Shown: piece after piece, positions 18,046-27,931 of the stretch
How positions within the stretch are numbered: position 1 is the first letter of the stretch
How the letters are laid out: the number at the start of each line of letters is the position of its first letter
Translations under genes and position numbers: made by a program
The notes under the pieces: generated by a model
The model's input: only the letters and a program-made list of their open reading frames with translations
Told to the model about the DNA's origin: nothing
The model's database searches: none
DNA from: DASXMT01 sp963803065
GTDB lineage: Bacteria; Actinomycetota; Acidimicrobiia; Acidimicrobiales; RAAP-2
DNA length: 64,000 nucleotides
Direction of reading: 5' to 3'
Assembly (NCBI GenBank): GCA_963803065.1
Contig: CAWDKW010000005.1
Location: forward strand, 243,798 to 307,797

Positions 18046-18804
18046 ATGCCGGTGCTGAAGTCATTCGCCGACGGTCACCTGTTCGGGCGGACCTGGGGGT
18101 CAGGAGCGCCCTCCGTGCTTGCACTCCACGGCTGGAGGCGCAACCACCTCGACTTCGACCCCGTGTTCGCCGTCCCGGGTTTCGAAGGCAACCACGCGGC
18201 CATGGCCGTCGACCTTCCCGGGTTCGGGGCGACCCCTCCGCCGCCGGACGCTTGGGGCAGCCTCCAATACGCGGAACAACTGGTGACCCTGTTCGACGAC
18301 CTGGCCGAAGGGGTCACCGTCGTGGGCCACAGCTTCGGCGGGCGCGTGGCCCTACACCTCCCCGGCCTCCTGCCCGGCCGGGTCGATCGGCTGGTGTTGA
18401 CCGGGGTGCCCCTGCTCGACCGTGAGGGGCGCCGGCGACGCCCGAAGCTGGCCTTCCGGGTGGGGCGACGCCTCCATCGCCTGGGCCTGGTCAGCGACCA
18501 ACGGATGGAGGCCCTGCGGAACAAGCACGGTTCGCCGGACTACCGGGCGGCCCAGGGCGTGATGCGAGCGGTCTTCGTCCGGTTGCTGTCCGAACAGTAC
18601 GGGCCGCTGCTCGAGCAGCTGGACCTCCCGGTCACCTTGCTGTGGGGAGGCGACGACACCGAGGTCCCGGTCGAGGTGGCCGAGCGGGCCGCCGGGCTGT
18701 TGCGGTCGTCGGAGCTGATCGTGCGCCCGGGGGCCGGGCATCTCACCCCGACCGAGATCCCCACCGACCTGCGCGCCGCCGTCCTCAGCGGCCTGCCGGC
18801 GTGA
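18046..18804 (+). CDS. Alpha/beta hydrolase upstream of murF
   Basis: 252 residues. Markers are LALHGWRRNHLDF (oxyanion loop), VDLPGFGATPPP, the elbow VVGHSFGGRVAL, LWGGDDTEVP (acid) and the C-terminal His in PGAGHLTPTEIP. It sits first in a run of four plus-strand genes (hydrolase, murF, ddl, PH-domain protein), and its stop overlaps the likely GTG of murF as GTGA. A role near the cell envelope is therefore suggested by position, not by sequence. The substrate is unknown. Confidence 0.8.
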   Translation: MPVLKSFADGHLFGRTWGSGAPSVLALHGWRRNHLDFDPVFAVPGFEGNHAAMAVDLPGFGATPPPPDAWGSLQYAEQLVTLFDDLAEGVTVVGHSFGGRVALHLPGLLPGRVDRLVLTGVPLLDREGRRRRPKLAFRVGRRLHRLGLVSDQRMEALRNKHGSPDYRAAQGVMRAVFVRLLSEQYGPLLEQLDLPVTLLWGGDDTEVPVEVAERAAGLLRSSELIVRPGAGHLTPTEIPTDLRAAVLSGLPA

Positions 18805-20562
18805 ATGCCGGCTTGGGCATGACCGGGGCTGATTTCGCCGGCTACCACGGCACCTTCGGCTGGATCGTCGTCGCCGCTTGCATCCTCGCTCTCGCCCCGT
18901 CGGGGCTGCGTTGGCTCCGGGTCGCCCAACGCGAGCACTACCTGACCGGCTCCAGCACGCGGTTCGCCGCCCGTTGGTGGACGGTGACGCCACTCAACAC
19001 CGCCCTGGGCGCGGTGGCGCTGGCCGGAGCGGTGGCCTCACTGTGGTGGACCCTTGCCGGCCTGGCCACCGCCGCCGCCGTGGCCACCGGCCCGGTCGGG
19101 CTGGGCGTGCGGGGCCGGTCCTCGCCGCTGGCCTGGACCCGCCGCCTCCGGACCCTGGCCGCGGTGTGGCTGGTGACCCAGCTGGTGCTCGTGGCCGTGG
19201 GCATCGTCACCGGCCTGGCCTCGCCGCTGGCCGTCCTCGGTGCCCTGGTCGTGCCGCTCCTGGTCGATGCCGCCTGCGCCCTCACCGGTCCATTCGAATC
19301 TCGGGCCGCCTCCCGCTTCGTGCACCAGGCTTCGACCAGGCTGGCCCAGGTGGCGCCCACCGTCGTGGCGATCACCGGTTCGTTCGGCAAGACGTCGACG
19401 AAGAACCACCTCACCCATCTGGTCGCGTCCGAGCGCTCGGTGGTGGCCAGTCCGGCCAGCTTCAACAACCGGGCCGGGTTGGCCCGCGCCGTCAACGAGC
19501 ACCTTGCCGACGGTACCCAGGTGTTCGTGGCCGAGATGGGGACCTACGGGCCCGGAGAGATCGCCGACCTGTGCCGGTGGTGCCCTCCGGAGATCGCGGT
19601 GATCACGGCCATTGGACCCGTGCATCTCGAGCGGTTCGGCTCCGAGGACCGGATCGTCGAGGCCAAGGCGGAGATCACCGTGGCCGCCTCGACCGTCGTG
19701 CTCAACGTCGACGACCCGCGGCTGGCCGCGCTGGCCGACCGCTTGGCCGACCAGGGGAAACTGGTGGTTCGTTGCTCCGCGTCCGACGCGGAGGCCGACG
19801 GAGAAGCCGATGTCAGCGTGGTCCGGGACGGCACCGGCAGGATGAGGGTGAGGATCGGGGATGCCACCGTGGTGGCCGAGGACCTCGTGGTGCCTGCGGG
19901 TGTGCAGCCGGGCAATCTGGCCTGTGCCGTCGGCGCCGCCCGGGCCCTCGGCCTGGCGGATCGCCACCATCGCCGCCCGGCTGTCCGATCTCCCCGCGGT
20001 CGGCCACCGGCTCGAGGCCGGGCACTCCGCGTCCGGCCTCACCATCCTCGACGACACCTACAACTCGAATCCCTCGGGAGCCCGGGAGGCATTGGCTGCC
20101 CTGGTCGCCCGGACGGCTCCGCCGGCGGGCGTGGGTGAGCCGCCGGTCCAGGCATCTCAAGCAGCCGGAGCGCGCCGGCGGCGGGACCTGGCCGCCAAGG
20201 CGGCCGAGCCGGGCGAGGAGCGGCACCCGCCGGCCCAGGCACCCGAGCCGGGCGAGGAGCGGCACCCGCCGGCCCCTGCATCCCAACGCCTGGTCGTGGT
20301 GACGCCGGGCATGGTCGAGCTGGGGCGGCGTCAAGCCGAGGAGAACCGGGCATTCGCTGCGGCTGCGGCGCTGGCGGCCACCGACTTAGTGGTGGTGGGC
20401 CGCACCAATCGCCGTGCCCTGGTCGCCGGTTCCTCCCTCCCCGAAGCCGCACGCCTCCACCTGGTGGCCGACCGCGAGGAAGCTGTCGCCTGGGTGCGTG
20501 CCACCCTCGGTCCTGGCGACGTCGTGCTGTACGAGAACGACCTCCCGGACCACTACCCTTGA
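18801..20562 (+). CDS. murF: MurF-type Mur ligase with N-terminal membrane domain (one frame break)
   Basis: Adds D-Ala-D-Ala to UDP-MurNAc-tripeptide. Mur-ligase marks are ITGSFGKTSTKNHL (ATP loop), ASFNNRAGLARAV, EMGTYGPGEIADLC, ITAIGPVHLERF, VLNVDDPRLA and LDDTYNSNPSGAREAL, the last being the MurF-type signature. Instead of the usual small N-terminal UDP-binding domain, the first 150 residues or so contain four or five hydrophobic helices (GWIVVAACILALAPSG onward). The frame changes at about 19958, where a likely extra G breaks LGLA-IATIAARLSD; deleting one base gives 587 codons. A repeat insert with two PGEERHPPA units follows NSNP. GTG 18801 overlaps the upstream stop; ATG 18819 is an alternative. 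Confidence 0.82.
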
Positions 20563-20658
20563 GCGTCCGGGCGGACCCGACAGCCATGTCGTGGGCCGTT
20601 CCGTGCCGACCGGCCGAAGACGCTGGTCAGACCGCCTGAACCGAGGAGAGAACCGCCC

Positions 20659-21768
20659 GTGCCCGATGTCGCCGTCATCCTCGGAGGTCCGTCGCCCGAG
20701 CACGATGTGAGCGTGCTGACCGGGCTCCAGGCTGCCCGCGAGCTCCAGAAGTCCGGAGCGGGGACGGTGCGCGCCCTGTACTGGTCGAAGACAGGGGAGT
20801 GGTTCGAGGTCGATGTCTCGCTCGAGGCGGAGGCGTTTGTCGAGGGGGTGCCTCGGGGGGCGGCGCCAGTCCAGCTCGTCGCCGCCCCGGGCGGTGGGTT
20901 CATGGGGACCGGGGGCCGGTTGGGACGGCCCCGTCCCGTGCCCCTGGACGTGGCCGTCGTCTGCTGTCACGGCGGCCCGGGCGAGGACGGGTCCCTCCAG
21001 GCCGCGCTCGATCTGGCTGGCATCGCTTACACCGGGCCTACGGTGGCCGGTGCCGCATTGGGCATGGACAAGCTGGCCTTCGGGGCCATGATGGGTGCAG
21101 CCGGCTTGCCGGCGCTTCCACGGGCGCAGCTTCAAGGTGCCGGCCCGGCCCCCTTCGACGGTCCCTACATTCTCAAGCCGCGGTTCGGGGGGTCGTCCAT
21201 CGGGATCGAGGTGGTCGAGGACTACGCCACGGCCCAGGCCCGCCTGGGGGCGAACCCCCACTTCCACGACGGCGCTGTGGTGGAGCCGTTCCGTCCGGAC
21301 CTCTGGGACCTCCAGCTGGCGGTGCGCAGCTGGCCCGAGTTGCGGCTGTCCGCCGTCGAGCGGCCCATCCGCATCTCCGACGCGGCCGAGATCCTCAATT
21401 ACCGGGACAAGTACGTGGCTGGCGAGGGCATGGCCGGGGCCCCGCGCGAGCTGCCCGCGGCCATGTCCGACGAGTTGGCTTCCGGCTTGCGTGCCGCCGC
21501 CCGCCAGGTGGCCGAGCTGGCCGGCGTACGGGGGGTGGCCCGCATCGACTTCCTCTCCGACGGCAAGGAATTCGTCGTCAACGAGATCAACACCATCCCC
21601 GGATCGCTCGCCCGCTACCTGTGGGTCAGCCCCGACGTGCCCTTCGCCGACCTGCTGGCCGATCTGGTCGCCGAGGCCCAGCGCCGTCCCACCCACCGCT
21701 ACACGGCCGCGGGAGCCGACGGCTCGGTTCTCCGCTCCGCAGGGTCCATCGCCGGCAAGCTGGGCTAG
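20659..21768 (+). CDS. ddl: D-alanine--D-alanine ligase family protein
   Basis: 369 residues of ATP-grasp fold, from a GTG start. The N-terminus VAVILGGPSPEHDVSVLTG is the Ddl signature, followed by CCHGGPGEDGSLQAALDLAG, the ATP-grasp lysine in YILKPRFGGSSIGIE, and the metal-binding end ARIDFLSDGKEFVVNEINTIPGSLA. It makes the D-Ala-D-Ala dipeptide used by MurF, encoded directly upstream (96-base gap). The serine of GGSSIG and the NEINTIPG motif are intact. The region after the first domain is shorter and more divergent than in E. coli Ddl. No repeats intrude. Confidence 0.9.
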   Translation: MPDVAVILGGPSPEHDVSVLTGLQAARELQKSGAGTVRALYWSKTGEWFEVDVSLEAEAFVEGVPRGAAPVQLVAAPGGGFMGTGGRLGRPRPVPLDVAVVCCHGGPGEDGSLQAALDLAGIAYTGPTVAGAALGMDKLAFGAMMGAAGLPALPRAQLQGAGPAPFDGPYILKPRFGGSSIGIEVVEDYATAQARLGANPHFHDGAVVEPFRPDLWDLQLAVRSWPELRLSAVERPIRISDAAEILNYRDKYVAGEGMAGAPRELPAAMSDELASGLRAAARQVAELAGVRGVARIDFLSDGKEFVVNEINTIPGSLARYLWVSPDVPFADLLADLVAEAQRRPTHRYTAAGADGSVLRSAGSIAGKLG

Positions 21769-21773
21769 CAATC

Positions 21774-22316
21774 GTGGGCATCTCCCGCCGCGTGCTCTAC
21801 GAGGGGGAGAGGGTCCTCGTGGACATCCGTCCCCACTGGGTGTACCTGATCGGGCCGCTCACGGTCACCCTCGTTGTCGTGGCCATCGCCGTGACGCTCG
21901 ATGTCGCCGTCGTGCACACCTCGGTTGCCGCCCATTGGGTAGAGGGCATCGCAGCCGCCATACCCTGTGCCTGGTTGGTGGCCCGATTCGTGCGTTGGCG
22001 GATGACCAGCCTGATTGTGACCAACGTCCGGATCATCGATCGGTTCGGCGTGTTCAACCGCCGTGGCACCCAGATCCTCTTGTCCGACATCAACCGGGTC
22101 GACGCCCGCCAGACGCCGCTCCGGAAGTTGGTGGGGACGGGCCGGCTGGCTATCGAGGTGGGGGACGGTGGTGTGTACGAGTTCAGCGACATCCGCAAGC
22201 CGGTCGCCCTCCAACGGGTGATCATTCGCCGCGCCGCCCGACTGCACCAGATGCCGGTCGAGCGCCAGCAGGACTGGCCGACAGATCCGGGGCATACCCC
22301 GAGAGTGACGTGGTAG
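21774..22316 (+). CDS. Membrane protein with bacterial PH domain
   Basis: 180 residues from a GTG start 5 bases after the ddl stop. Two hydrophobic helices (WVYLIGPLTVTLVVVAIAVT and VEGIAAAIPCAWLVARFV) precede a PH-like beta domain of the bPH2/YdbT type (TSLIVTNVRIIDRFGVFNRR, then QILLSDINRVDAR). Function is unknown for most members; position at the end of the murF-ddl group suggests a cell-envelope role. The basic C-terminal tail is cytoplasmic by inference. Confidence 0.75.
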   Translation: MGISRRVLYEGERVLVDIRPHWVYLIGPLTVTLVVVAIAVTLDVAVVHTSVAAHWVEGIAAAIPCAWLVARFVRWRMTSLIVTNVRIIDRFGVFNRRGTQILLSDINRVDARQTPLRKLVGTGRLAIEVGDGGVYEFSDIRKPVALQRVIIRRAARLHQMPVERQQDWPTDPGHTPRVTW

Positions 22317-22368
22317 GGGAGCAGTGCCCGTCCCGGACGGCGACACGCATCTCAGGATGCGGCGGATT

Positions 22369-22474
22369 GCCCTGCGGCGGCACGCCTTCCCCTCGGCTTC
22401 CCTCGGCGGCTCATTTGCCCTGCGGCGGCACGCCTTCCCCTCGGCTTCCCTCGGCGGCTCATTTGCCTTACGGG
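22369..22474. repeat. 48-nt intergenic tandem repeat
   Basis: Two perfect 48-nt units (22369-22416 and 22417-22464) and the start of a third. Each begins GCCCTGCGGCGGCACGCC and ends CGGCGGCTCATTT. They lie downstream of the PH-domain gene and upstream of the htrA promoter. Both strands are open, but no coding signal is evident. Confidence 0.9.
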
Positions 22475-22522
22475 CGGCACCCCTTCCAGCCAGAGGCACC
22501 CCACCGCGGCAGGTAAAACCCC

Positions 22523-22551
22523 TTGTCACCCAACTGGCGGGAAAATTTAAT
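22523..22551 (+). promoter_or_regulatory. Sigma-70-like promoter for the HtrA protease
   Basis: TTGTCA, a 17-base spacer, then TTTAAT, in a locally A/T-rich patch about 100 bases before the protease start. A GGAGGGAAATG ribosome-binding site precedes the ATG. Confidence 0.5.
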
Positions 22552-22651
22552 CCAGCTCATAGCTGGTGTTGATCGAAAGCTTATGTAGGGCGAGTTTCCT
22601 TGTAAGTGCGAGGAACGGACAACTGGGCTCGGCCTCGTCCTATGGAGGGAA

Positions 22652-24415
22652 ATGATGAGTCAAGACGGGACAGATCCAACCAACGGGGACGGGTACGGGG
22701 CAACAGCTCCGATTCCAGTGTCCTCACCTGAAGACACAGCCAAGCACGCCATCGCGCTCCCGGCGGTTGGAGCAGACCCGGGTGCGACGCCCGGCCCGGC
22801 CGGTGGTTCGCAAGAAGTCACCCCCTATGGCGTCGGCTATCCCGGACCCGTGCCGGAGCATGTCCCGGCGCCGCCGTGGACGCACGACGTCCGGGCCGAG
22901 GACGTATCCGTGTACCCCGGTGGCCAACCCTACGCACCGCGCTCCATGGCCCCGACACCGGGCTTCGCTGCTCCTCCGGGCGCCAGCGCCGCCGGCGCCG
23001 CTGCTGCTGGAGCTGGCGCCGCCGGAGTGGGCGCTGGTGGAGCGGGCTTCCCCCCGCCCCCCGGGCAGGGATGGAGCGGAGCGGGGTCGGCCGGATGGGT
23101 CGGACCGCCTCCTAAGGGCAACCGCCATCACGTTCGGACCGCGGTCCTCGCCAGCGTGATCGCCGTCCTCGTGCTGGCCGCAGGCGTGGGTATCGGCCAC
23201 GCCGCCTGGCAGCCGACCTCGAACACGGCCAGCCCGGCGGCATCGGGCAACTCGGGCAACTCGGGTAACTCCGGGAACTCGGGGGTGTCACCGTTCGGTT
23301 CGGGCAACTCGGGCTCATCCGGTTCGGGCAACTCGGGCTCGTCCGGTTCGGGCGCCACCGGAGCCGGCGGCCCGAGCGACGTGTCGTCGATCGCCGATGG
23401 GGTCAATCCTGGGCTGGTCGACATCAACACCACGCTCGGCTACCAGAGTGCCTCAGCGTCGGGAACCGGCATGGTGCTGACCTCGTCCGGCGAGGTCCTC
23501 ACCAACAACCACGTGGTCAACGGGGCCACGAGCATCTCGGTCACCGACGTGGGTAATGGGAAGACCTATACCGCCAGTGTGGTCGGCTATGACCGGTCGC
23601 ACGACGTGGCCGTCATCCAGCTGCACAATGCCTCAGGGCTCCAGACCGTCACCCTCGGCGATTCGTCCAACGCTTCCGTCGGGCAGGCGGTGGTGGCCAT
23701 CGGCAATGCCGGCGGCACCGGTGGGACCCCGAGCGCGGCCGGTGGAGCAATCACTGCTCTCAACCAGTCGATCACTGCCAGCGACTCCGGTGACGGGAGC
23801 TCGGAGACCTTGAGCGGCCTGATCGAGACGAACGCAAACATCCAAGCCGGTGACTCCGGTGGTCCGCTGGTCGACACGTCGGGCCACGTGCTCGGGATCG
23901 ACACTGCCGCTTCGGCCGGGTTCTCCTATCAGGCGCCTGATCAGTCTTCGGGCGCCCAGGGCTACGCCATTCCGATCAACACGGCGAACTCCATCGCCAA
24001 GCAGATCGAGGCCGGCAACGCTTCGTCGAGCGTCCACATTGGTGCGACCGCCTTCCTCGGCGTTGAGGTGCAGTCCTCCTCGAGCCAGGGATCAGGCTCC
24101 GGCTTGGGTGGGGGTTCCGGATTCGGTAACGGTTCCGGTTCCGGTTACCCCGGTTCGGGTAACTCAGGGTCCGGGAACACCACCTCGGGTGCGACGATCG
24201 CCCAGGTGATCACCAGCTCGCCGGCGCAAGAGGCTGGGCTCGCTGCAGGCGACGTCATCACGTCGGTCAACGGCCAGAACGTCGACTCCCCGACGACCCT
24301 TACCAACCTGCTCACCTCGCATCACCCAGGTGACAAGGTCACCATCGGGTATGTCGATTCATCCGGGAACCAGCAGTCAGCATCGGTGCAGTTGACCTCG
24401 GGGCCGCCGCAGTAA
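22652..24415 (+). CDS. HtrA/DegP-type membrane-anchored serine protease
   Basis: 587 residues. A Pro/Gly/Ala-rich cytoplasmic tail of about 155 residues leads to one membrane helix (TAVLASVIAVLVLAAGVGIG), then a Gly/Ser/Asn repeat linker, a trypsin-like domain with the catalytic triad visible as His in LTNNHVV, Asp in RSHDVAV and Ser in QAGDSGGP, and a C-terminal PDZ domain (AGLAAGDVITSVNGQNV). A second GSGSG repeat linker separates protease and PDZ. It acts outside the membrane on misfolded or regulatory envelope proteins. ATG 22652 follows GGAGGG; ATG 22655 is equally possible. The frame is intact despite repeats. Confidence 0.92.
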   Translation: MMSQDGTDPTNGDGYGATAPIPVSSPEDTAKHAIALPAVGADPGATPGPAGGSQEVTPYGVGYPGPVPEHVPAPPWTHDVRAEDVSVYPGGQPYAPRSMAPTPGFAAPPGASAAGAAAAGAGAAGVGAGGAGFPPPPGQGWSGAGSAGWVGPPPKGNRHHVRTAVLASVIAVLVLAAGVGIGHAAWQPTSNTASPAASGNSGNSGNSGNSGVSPFGSGNSGSSGSGNSGSSGSGATGAGGPSDVSSIADGVNPGLVDINTTLGYQSASASGTGMVLTSSGEVLTNNHVVNGATSISVTDVGNGKTYTASVVGYDRSHDVAVIQLHNASGLQTVTLGDSSNASVGQAVVAIGNAGGTGGTPSAAGGAITALNQSITASDSGDGSSETLSGLIETNANIQAGDSGGPLVDTSGHVLGIDTAASAGFSYQAPDQSSGAQGYAIPINTANSIAKQIEAGNASSSVHIGATAFLGVEVQSSSSQGSGSGLGGGSGFGNGSGSGYPGSGNSGSGNTTSGATIAQVITSSPAQEAGLAAGDVITSVNGQNVDSPTTLTNLLTSHHPGDKVTIGYVDSSGNQQSASVQLTSGPPQ

Positions 24416-24422
24416 GCGGCTT

Positions 24423-24458
24423 CGCCAGGGCCCGGGCGCTTGGATCCGGGCTCTGGCG
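24423..24458 (+). terminator. Stem-loop after the protease gene
   Basis: CGCCAGGGCCCGG pairs with CCGGGCTCTGGCG over 12 of 13 positions with a 10-base loop, starting 8 bases after the stop codon. No T-run follows, so it is either a weak intrinsic terminator or a 3'-end stabilising hairpin. Confidence 0.5.
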
Positions 24459-24987
24459 GTCAGCCATTCGTCGAACGGTGTCGCTCTGCCTCGTGCAGGG
24501 CGGCACCGTTTTGCGTACGTCAGGGTCTTGTTGCATCGGCCCCTCCGGCTCCGCCTGGTTCCGGGCGGCCCCTCCGGCTTCGCCCGGCCCCCTCCCTGCC
24601 CCTCCGGCTTCGCCCGGCCCCCTCCCTGCCCCTCCGGCTTCGCCCGGCCCCCTCCCTGCCCCTCCGGCCTCGCCTGATCCCGGCCCGGCCCGGCCCGGCC
24701 CCCGCCCCTCCGGCGCCGCCCCGGCCCCCTCGCCCCTCCGACCCGGCTCCAGAGGCCCGGACCTTGATTCCCCCCGCGGCGGCCCCGGCCCCACAGGTCT
24801 GGGTCGGCCCCGCTTGTCTCGAGTGTGATCGAGCTCCCGATCCACTCGGGCCGTACTTGACCCAGGACTCCGCTGGAGACCAGCATCCCTGCATGCGGAT
24901 CCCACGCCCATCAAGGATGCCCACTGCCGGCACTCCCGCCCTATCGCAGGACGAGACGAGTCGTCGGCCTGCTCGGACAGGTCGTCG
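24459..24987. other. Gene-free region with 30-nt repeat array
   Basis: No gene is supported here. The centre is an array of 30-nt units (three near-perfect copies 24571-24660, degenerate copies either side from 24541 to about 24680) of the form CTCCGGCTTCGCCCGGCCCC plus CTCCCTGCCC. The rest is C-rich until the CoA transferase start. Confidence 0.75.
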
Positions 24988-26133
24988 ATGACCGGCCCGC
25001 TCACCGGCGTGCGGATCGTGGAGTTCGCCGGGATCGGGCCCGCACCTTTCGCGGGGATGATGCTGGCCGACGCCGGTGCCGACATCATCCGGATCGACCG
25101 GCATGACCGGGCCACGTATCCGCCACAGGAGCAGGCGCACGTGGACTTGATGAACCGTGGGCGGCGGTCCGTGGCCGTGGACTTGAAGAACCCGGAAGGA
25201 GTCGACCTCGCCCTTCGCTTGATCGACAGAGCCGACGGGCTTACGGAGGGGTTCCGCCCCGGCGTGGCCGAACGTCTAGGGGTGGGTCCTGATGTGTGCA
25301 TGAAGCGCAATCCGCGGCTCGTCTACGGTCGGATGACCGGATGGGGGCAGACGGGCCCGCTGGCCAGGACGGCAGGCCACGACATCGACTACATCTCCAT
25401 TGCAGGCGCCCTCGAGCCCATCGGTCGGGCCGGGCAGCCGCCCCTTCCACCGCTCAACCTGGTCGCCGATTTCGGCGGCGGCGGCATGCTGTTGGCCTTT
25501 GGCATGGTGGCGGCGATCCTCGCCGCACAACGAACGGGCGAGGGCCAGGTCGTCGATGCGGCCATGGTCGACGGAGCGGCAGCGCTGATGACCATGATCC
25601 ATGGCTTTCGCTCGATGGGGATGTGGCAGGACGTGCGGGGGACGAACTTGCTCGACACCGGCGCCCATTTCTATGAGGTCTACGAGACCTCAGACGGAAA
25701 GTTCATGAGCGTGGGGGCGATCGAGGCGCAGTTCTATGCCGAACTGATTCGGTTGCTGGAGCTGGAGGACGAGGCACTGCCCGATCAGAACGACCGGGCG
25801 CAATGGCCTGCGTTGAAGGCGCGATTCGCCGCCCTCTTCCTGACCAAGACCCGCGACGAGTGGCAGGCCATCTTCGACGGTACCGATGCATGCGTCTCAC
25901 CCGTTCTCTCGATTCCCGAGGCCCACCGACACCCTCACAATCAGCACCGCGGCACGTTCACCGAGGTGGCCGGAGTAGTACAGCCGGCACCGGCCCCCCG
26001 GTTCGAGGGCACGCCGGGTGCGATCCGACGGCCACCACCAAACCCTGGTCAACACGGCGACGAGGCGCTGACGGACTGGGGGATCGGTTCGGACGAGGTC
26101 GCCAAGATGAGATCGGCGGGAGCCATAACCTGA
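24988..26133 (+). CDS. CaiB/BaiF family III CoA transferase (alpha-methylacyl-CoA racemase type)
   Basis: 381 residues, a normal length. The opening LTGVRIVEFAGIGPAPFAGM, the MLADAGADIIRIDR segment, LMNRGRRSVAVDLKNPEG and above all GHDIDYISIAGAL, with its His-Asp pair used for proton transfer, place it with alpha-methylacyl-CoA racemases rather than formyl-CoA transferases. The conserved C-terminal DACVSPVLS is also typical. It would epimerise 2-methyl-branched acyl-CoAs, for example during breakdown of branched fatty acids or sterol side chains. It stands alone, with 67 bases to the next gene. There are no insertions. Confidence 0.88.
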   Translation: MTGPLTGVRIVEFAGIGPAPFAGMMLADAGADIIRIDRHDRATYPPQEQAHVDLMNRGRRSVAVDLKNPEGVDLALRLIDRADGLTEGFRPGVAERLGVGPDVCMKRNPRLVYGRMTGWGQTGPLARTAGHDIDYISIAGALEPIGRAGQPPLPPLNLVADFGGGGMLLAFGMVAAILAAQRTGEGQVVDAAMVDGAAALMTMIHGFRSMGMWQDVRGTNLLDTGAHFYEVYETSDGKFMSVGAIEAQFYAELIRLLELEDEALPDQNDRAQWPALKARFAALFLTKTRDEWQAIFDGTDACVSPVLSIPEAHRHPHNQHRGTFTEVAGVVQPAPAPRFEGTPGAIRRPPPNPGQHGDEALTDWGIGSDEVAKMRSAGAIT

Positions 26134-26200
26134 CTTGCCGGGGTCGAGGGCGTCAGGGCTCGAGACCCGTGCCGCGTACCGTGCCCTGAGGCCGCGTACC

Positions 26201-27931
26201 ATGCCCTCAGTGAGCGTTCGGGATCGAGGCGACCAGTTCCGGCGTTTGGTGCGTTCCTCGTTGGCCGACTTGTTCGACCAGCGAAAGCCGTTTGGCCGTC
26301 TCGCCCTGACCCACGTCCTGATGACGGCGGGGGACACCATGTTCGCCGTCTCGCTGGCCGGCTCGCTCTTCTTCTCCATCTCGCCGACGGCGGCCAAGGA
26401 CAAGGTGCTGCTGTACCTGCTGTTGACCATGGCCCCCTTTGCTGTGGTTGCTCCAGCACTGGGCCCGCTCATCGACCGCAGCCGAGGAGCCCGGCGAGCC
26501 ATGGTGGTGGTGTCGGCCTTGGGGCGCGCTGCGCTTTGCCCGCTCCTGGCGCGGGACTTCCATTCGCTGCTGCTGTTCCCCGAGGCCTTTGCCATGCTGG
26601 TCCTGTCCAAGGTGTACCTGGTGACCAAGGGCGCGCTCGTTCCCGAAATGGCCGCACAAGGCATGCTCGACTCCAGCACGTTGGTGCCGTCGACAGGTCT
26701 CGCCGGCTTTGCCGCACCCGCCGGCTCTCCCGCGTCCGACGGCTGGCCGGCCGCACCCGCCGGATCGCCGGCCGCATCCGCCGGATCGCCGGCGCCCTCC
26801 GGCAGAGGTGCCCCCCCAGGCCCGATTGCGTCTGCCGAGCAGCGAAGACAGGCGCCGGCCTCGCCGGCAGGGGCTCGAATCTCGAATGAACCCATAGCCC
26901 GGGCTGTAGTGGTGTCGGGCGACGGAGGTCAGGCAGGACAGGTCGCTGACGCACGCCAGATCGCTGATGCACCCTCGCGCCAGGCAGGGCAACCGACGAT
27001 ACCGATGAAACCCGCACAACCCGAAGAGGCCGATCTCGCCTCCCTCAACGCACGATTGGGCCTCTTGGCGTCGTTGGCTGGATTCGTGTTCGCGCTGCCT
27101 GCCGTGGCTGCGTTGAAGCTGGGAGGTGCCCCGTGGGTGATCTGGCTGGCCATGGTGGTGTTTGTGGCTGGAGCGGTGGCCGGCCTGCGATTGCCCGTCC
27201 GTCGCTCCCGGTCGATCCGGGGCGCTCCGGCCGGACCTGAGCGACGCTCGGCCGCTGGATCGACCGGCGCCGATCTGGTCAGAGCAGCGTCGTCGGACCC
27301 GACCGCGCCGATGCTCGGACGTCAGCCCTTCATCGACGATCTGGACGACGATGAGGACCTCGCTCCGTTCCGTCCGATCGCCAACGGTGAGGTGCTCCTG
27401 GCCCTCATGCCGATGTCGGCACTCAAGGCACTCGTGGGTTTCCTCACCTTTCTGTTTGCCTTCGGCCTTCGGCGGGAGGGGGCAGCCACCTGGTGGTTCG
27501 GCCTGTTGCTCGGTTCCATCACCGCCGGAGCACTTGTGGGCGTCCTTCTCGTCTCCCGGATCCGCCGGATCCTCAGTGAGCAACAGATCCTCGCCGCTTC
27601 GCTGGGACTGGTGGCAGTGTTCGCTGCGGTGGGCGCAATCGAGCAGGCTCGCCTGCTTCAGACCGTGGTGGCGTTTGCCGTCGGGATGGCCGGAGCGATA
27701 GCCAAGCCCTCGTTCGATGCCCTCGTTCAGCAGTTCGTTCCCGAGTCGAACCAGGGCCGTGCCTTTGCCCGTTTCGAGACGCGGCTGCAATTGGTGTGGG
27801 TGGTGGGAGCGTTCGTACCTGTGGTGCTGACCCTTCCGATCCCCGCTGGAGACCTGGTCATGGCCATCTTTGCCGCAGTGGCGGGGATCTTCTACCTAAG
27901 CGGCCGCCGGTCGATCCGCGACCACGCATGA
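26201..27931 (+). CDS. MFS-type membrane transporter with central repeat insert
   Basis: 576 residues with about twelve hydrophobic segments in two halves, each with an MFS-like loop (GPLIDRSRGARRAMV and SRIRRILSEQQILAAS). It resembles the H+-antiporter/lysophospholipid-transporter-like MFS group in layout, though the substrate is unknown. About 105 residues of low complexity (AGSPAASAGSP-type repeats, then a polar stretch) are inserted after the fourth or fifth helix (about 26715-27025), and an acidic segment (DDLDDDEDL) lies between the halves. ATG 26201 is chosen; an upstream GTG at 26135 lies in a duplicated 21-bp sequence. The frame is intact. Confidence 0.72.
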   Translation: MPSVSVRDRGDQFRRLVRSSLADLFDQRKPFGRLALTHVLMTAGDTMFAVSLAGSLFFSISPTAAKDKVLLYLLLTMAPFAVVAPALGPLIDRSRGARRAMVVVSALGRAALCPLLARDFHSLLLFPEAFAMLVLSKVYLVTKGALVPEMAAQGMLDSSTLVPSTGLAGFAAPAGSPASDGWPAAPAGSPAASAGSPAPSGRGAPPGPIASAEQRRQAPASPAGARISNEPIARAVVVSGDGGQAGQVADARQIADAPSRQAGQPTIPMKPAQPEEADLASLNARLGLLASLAGFVFALPAVAALKLGGAPWVIWLAMVVFVAGAVAGLRLPVRRSRSIRGAPAGPERRSAAGSTGADLVRAASSDPTAPMLGRQPFIDDLDDDEDLAPFRPIANGEVLLALMPMSALKALVGFLTFLFAFGLRREGAATWWFGLLLGSITAGALVGVLLVSRIRRILSEQQILAASLGLVAVFAAVGAIEQARLLQTVVAFAVGMAGAIAKPSFDALVQQFVPESNQGRAFARFETRLQLVWVVGAFVPVVLTLPIPAGDLVMAIFAAVAGIFYLSGRRSIRDHA

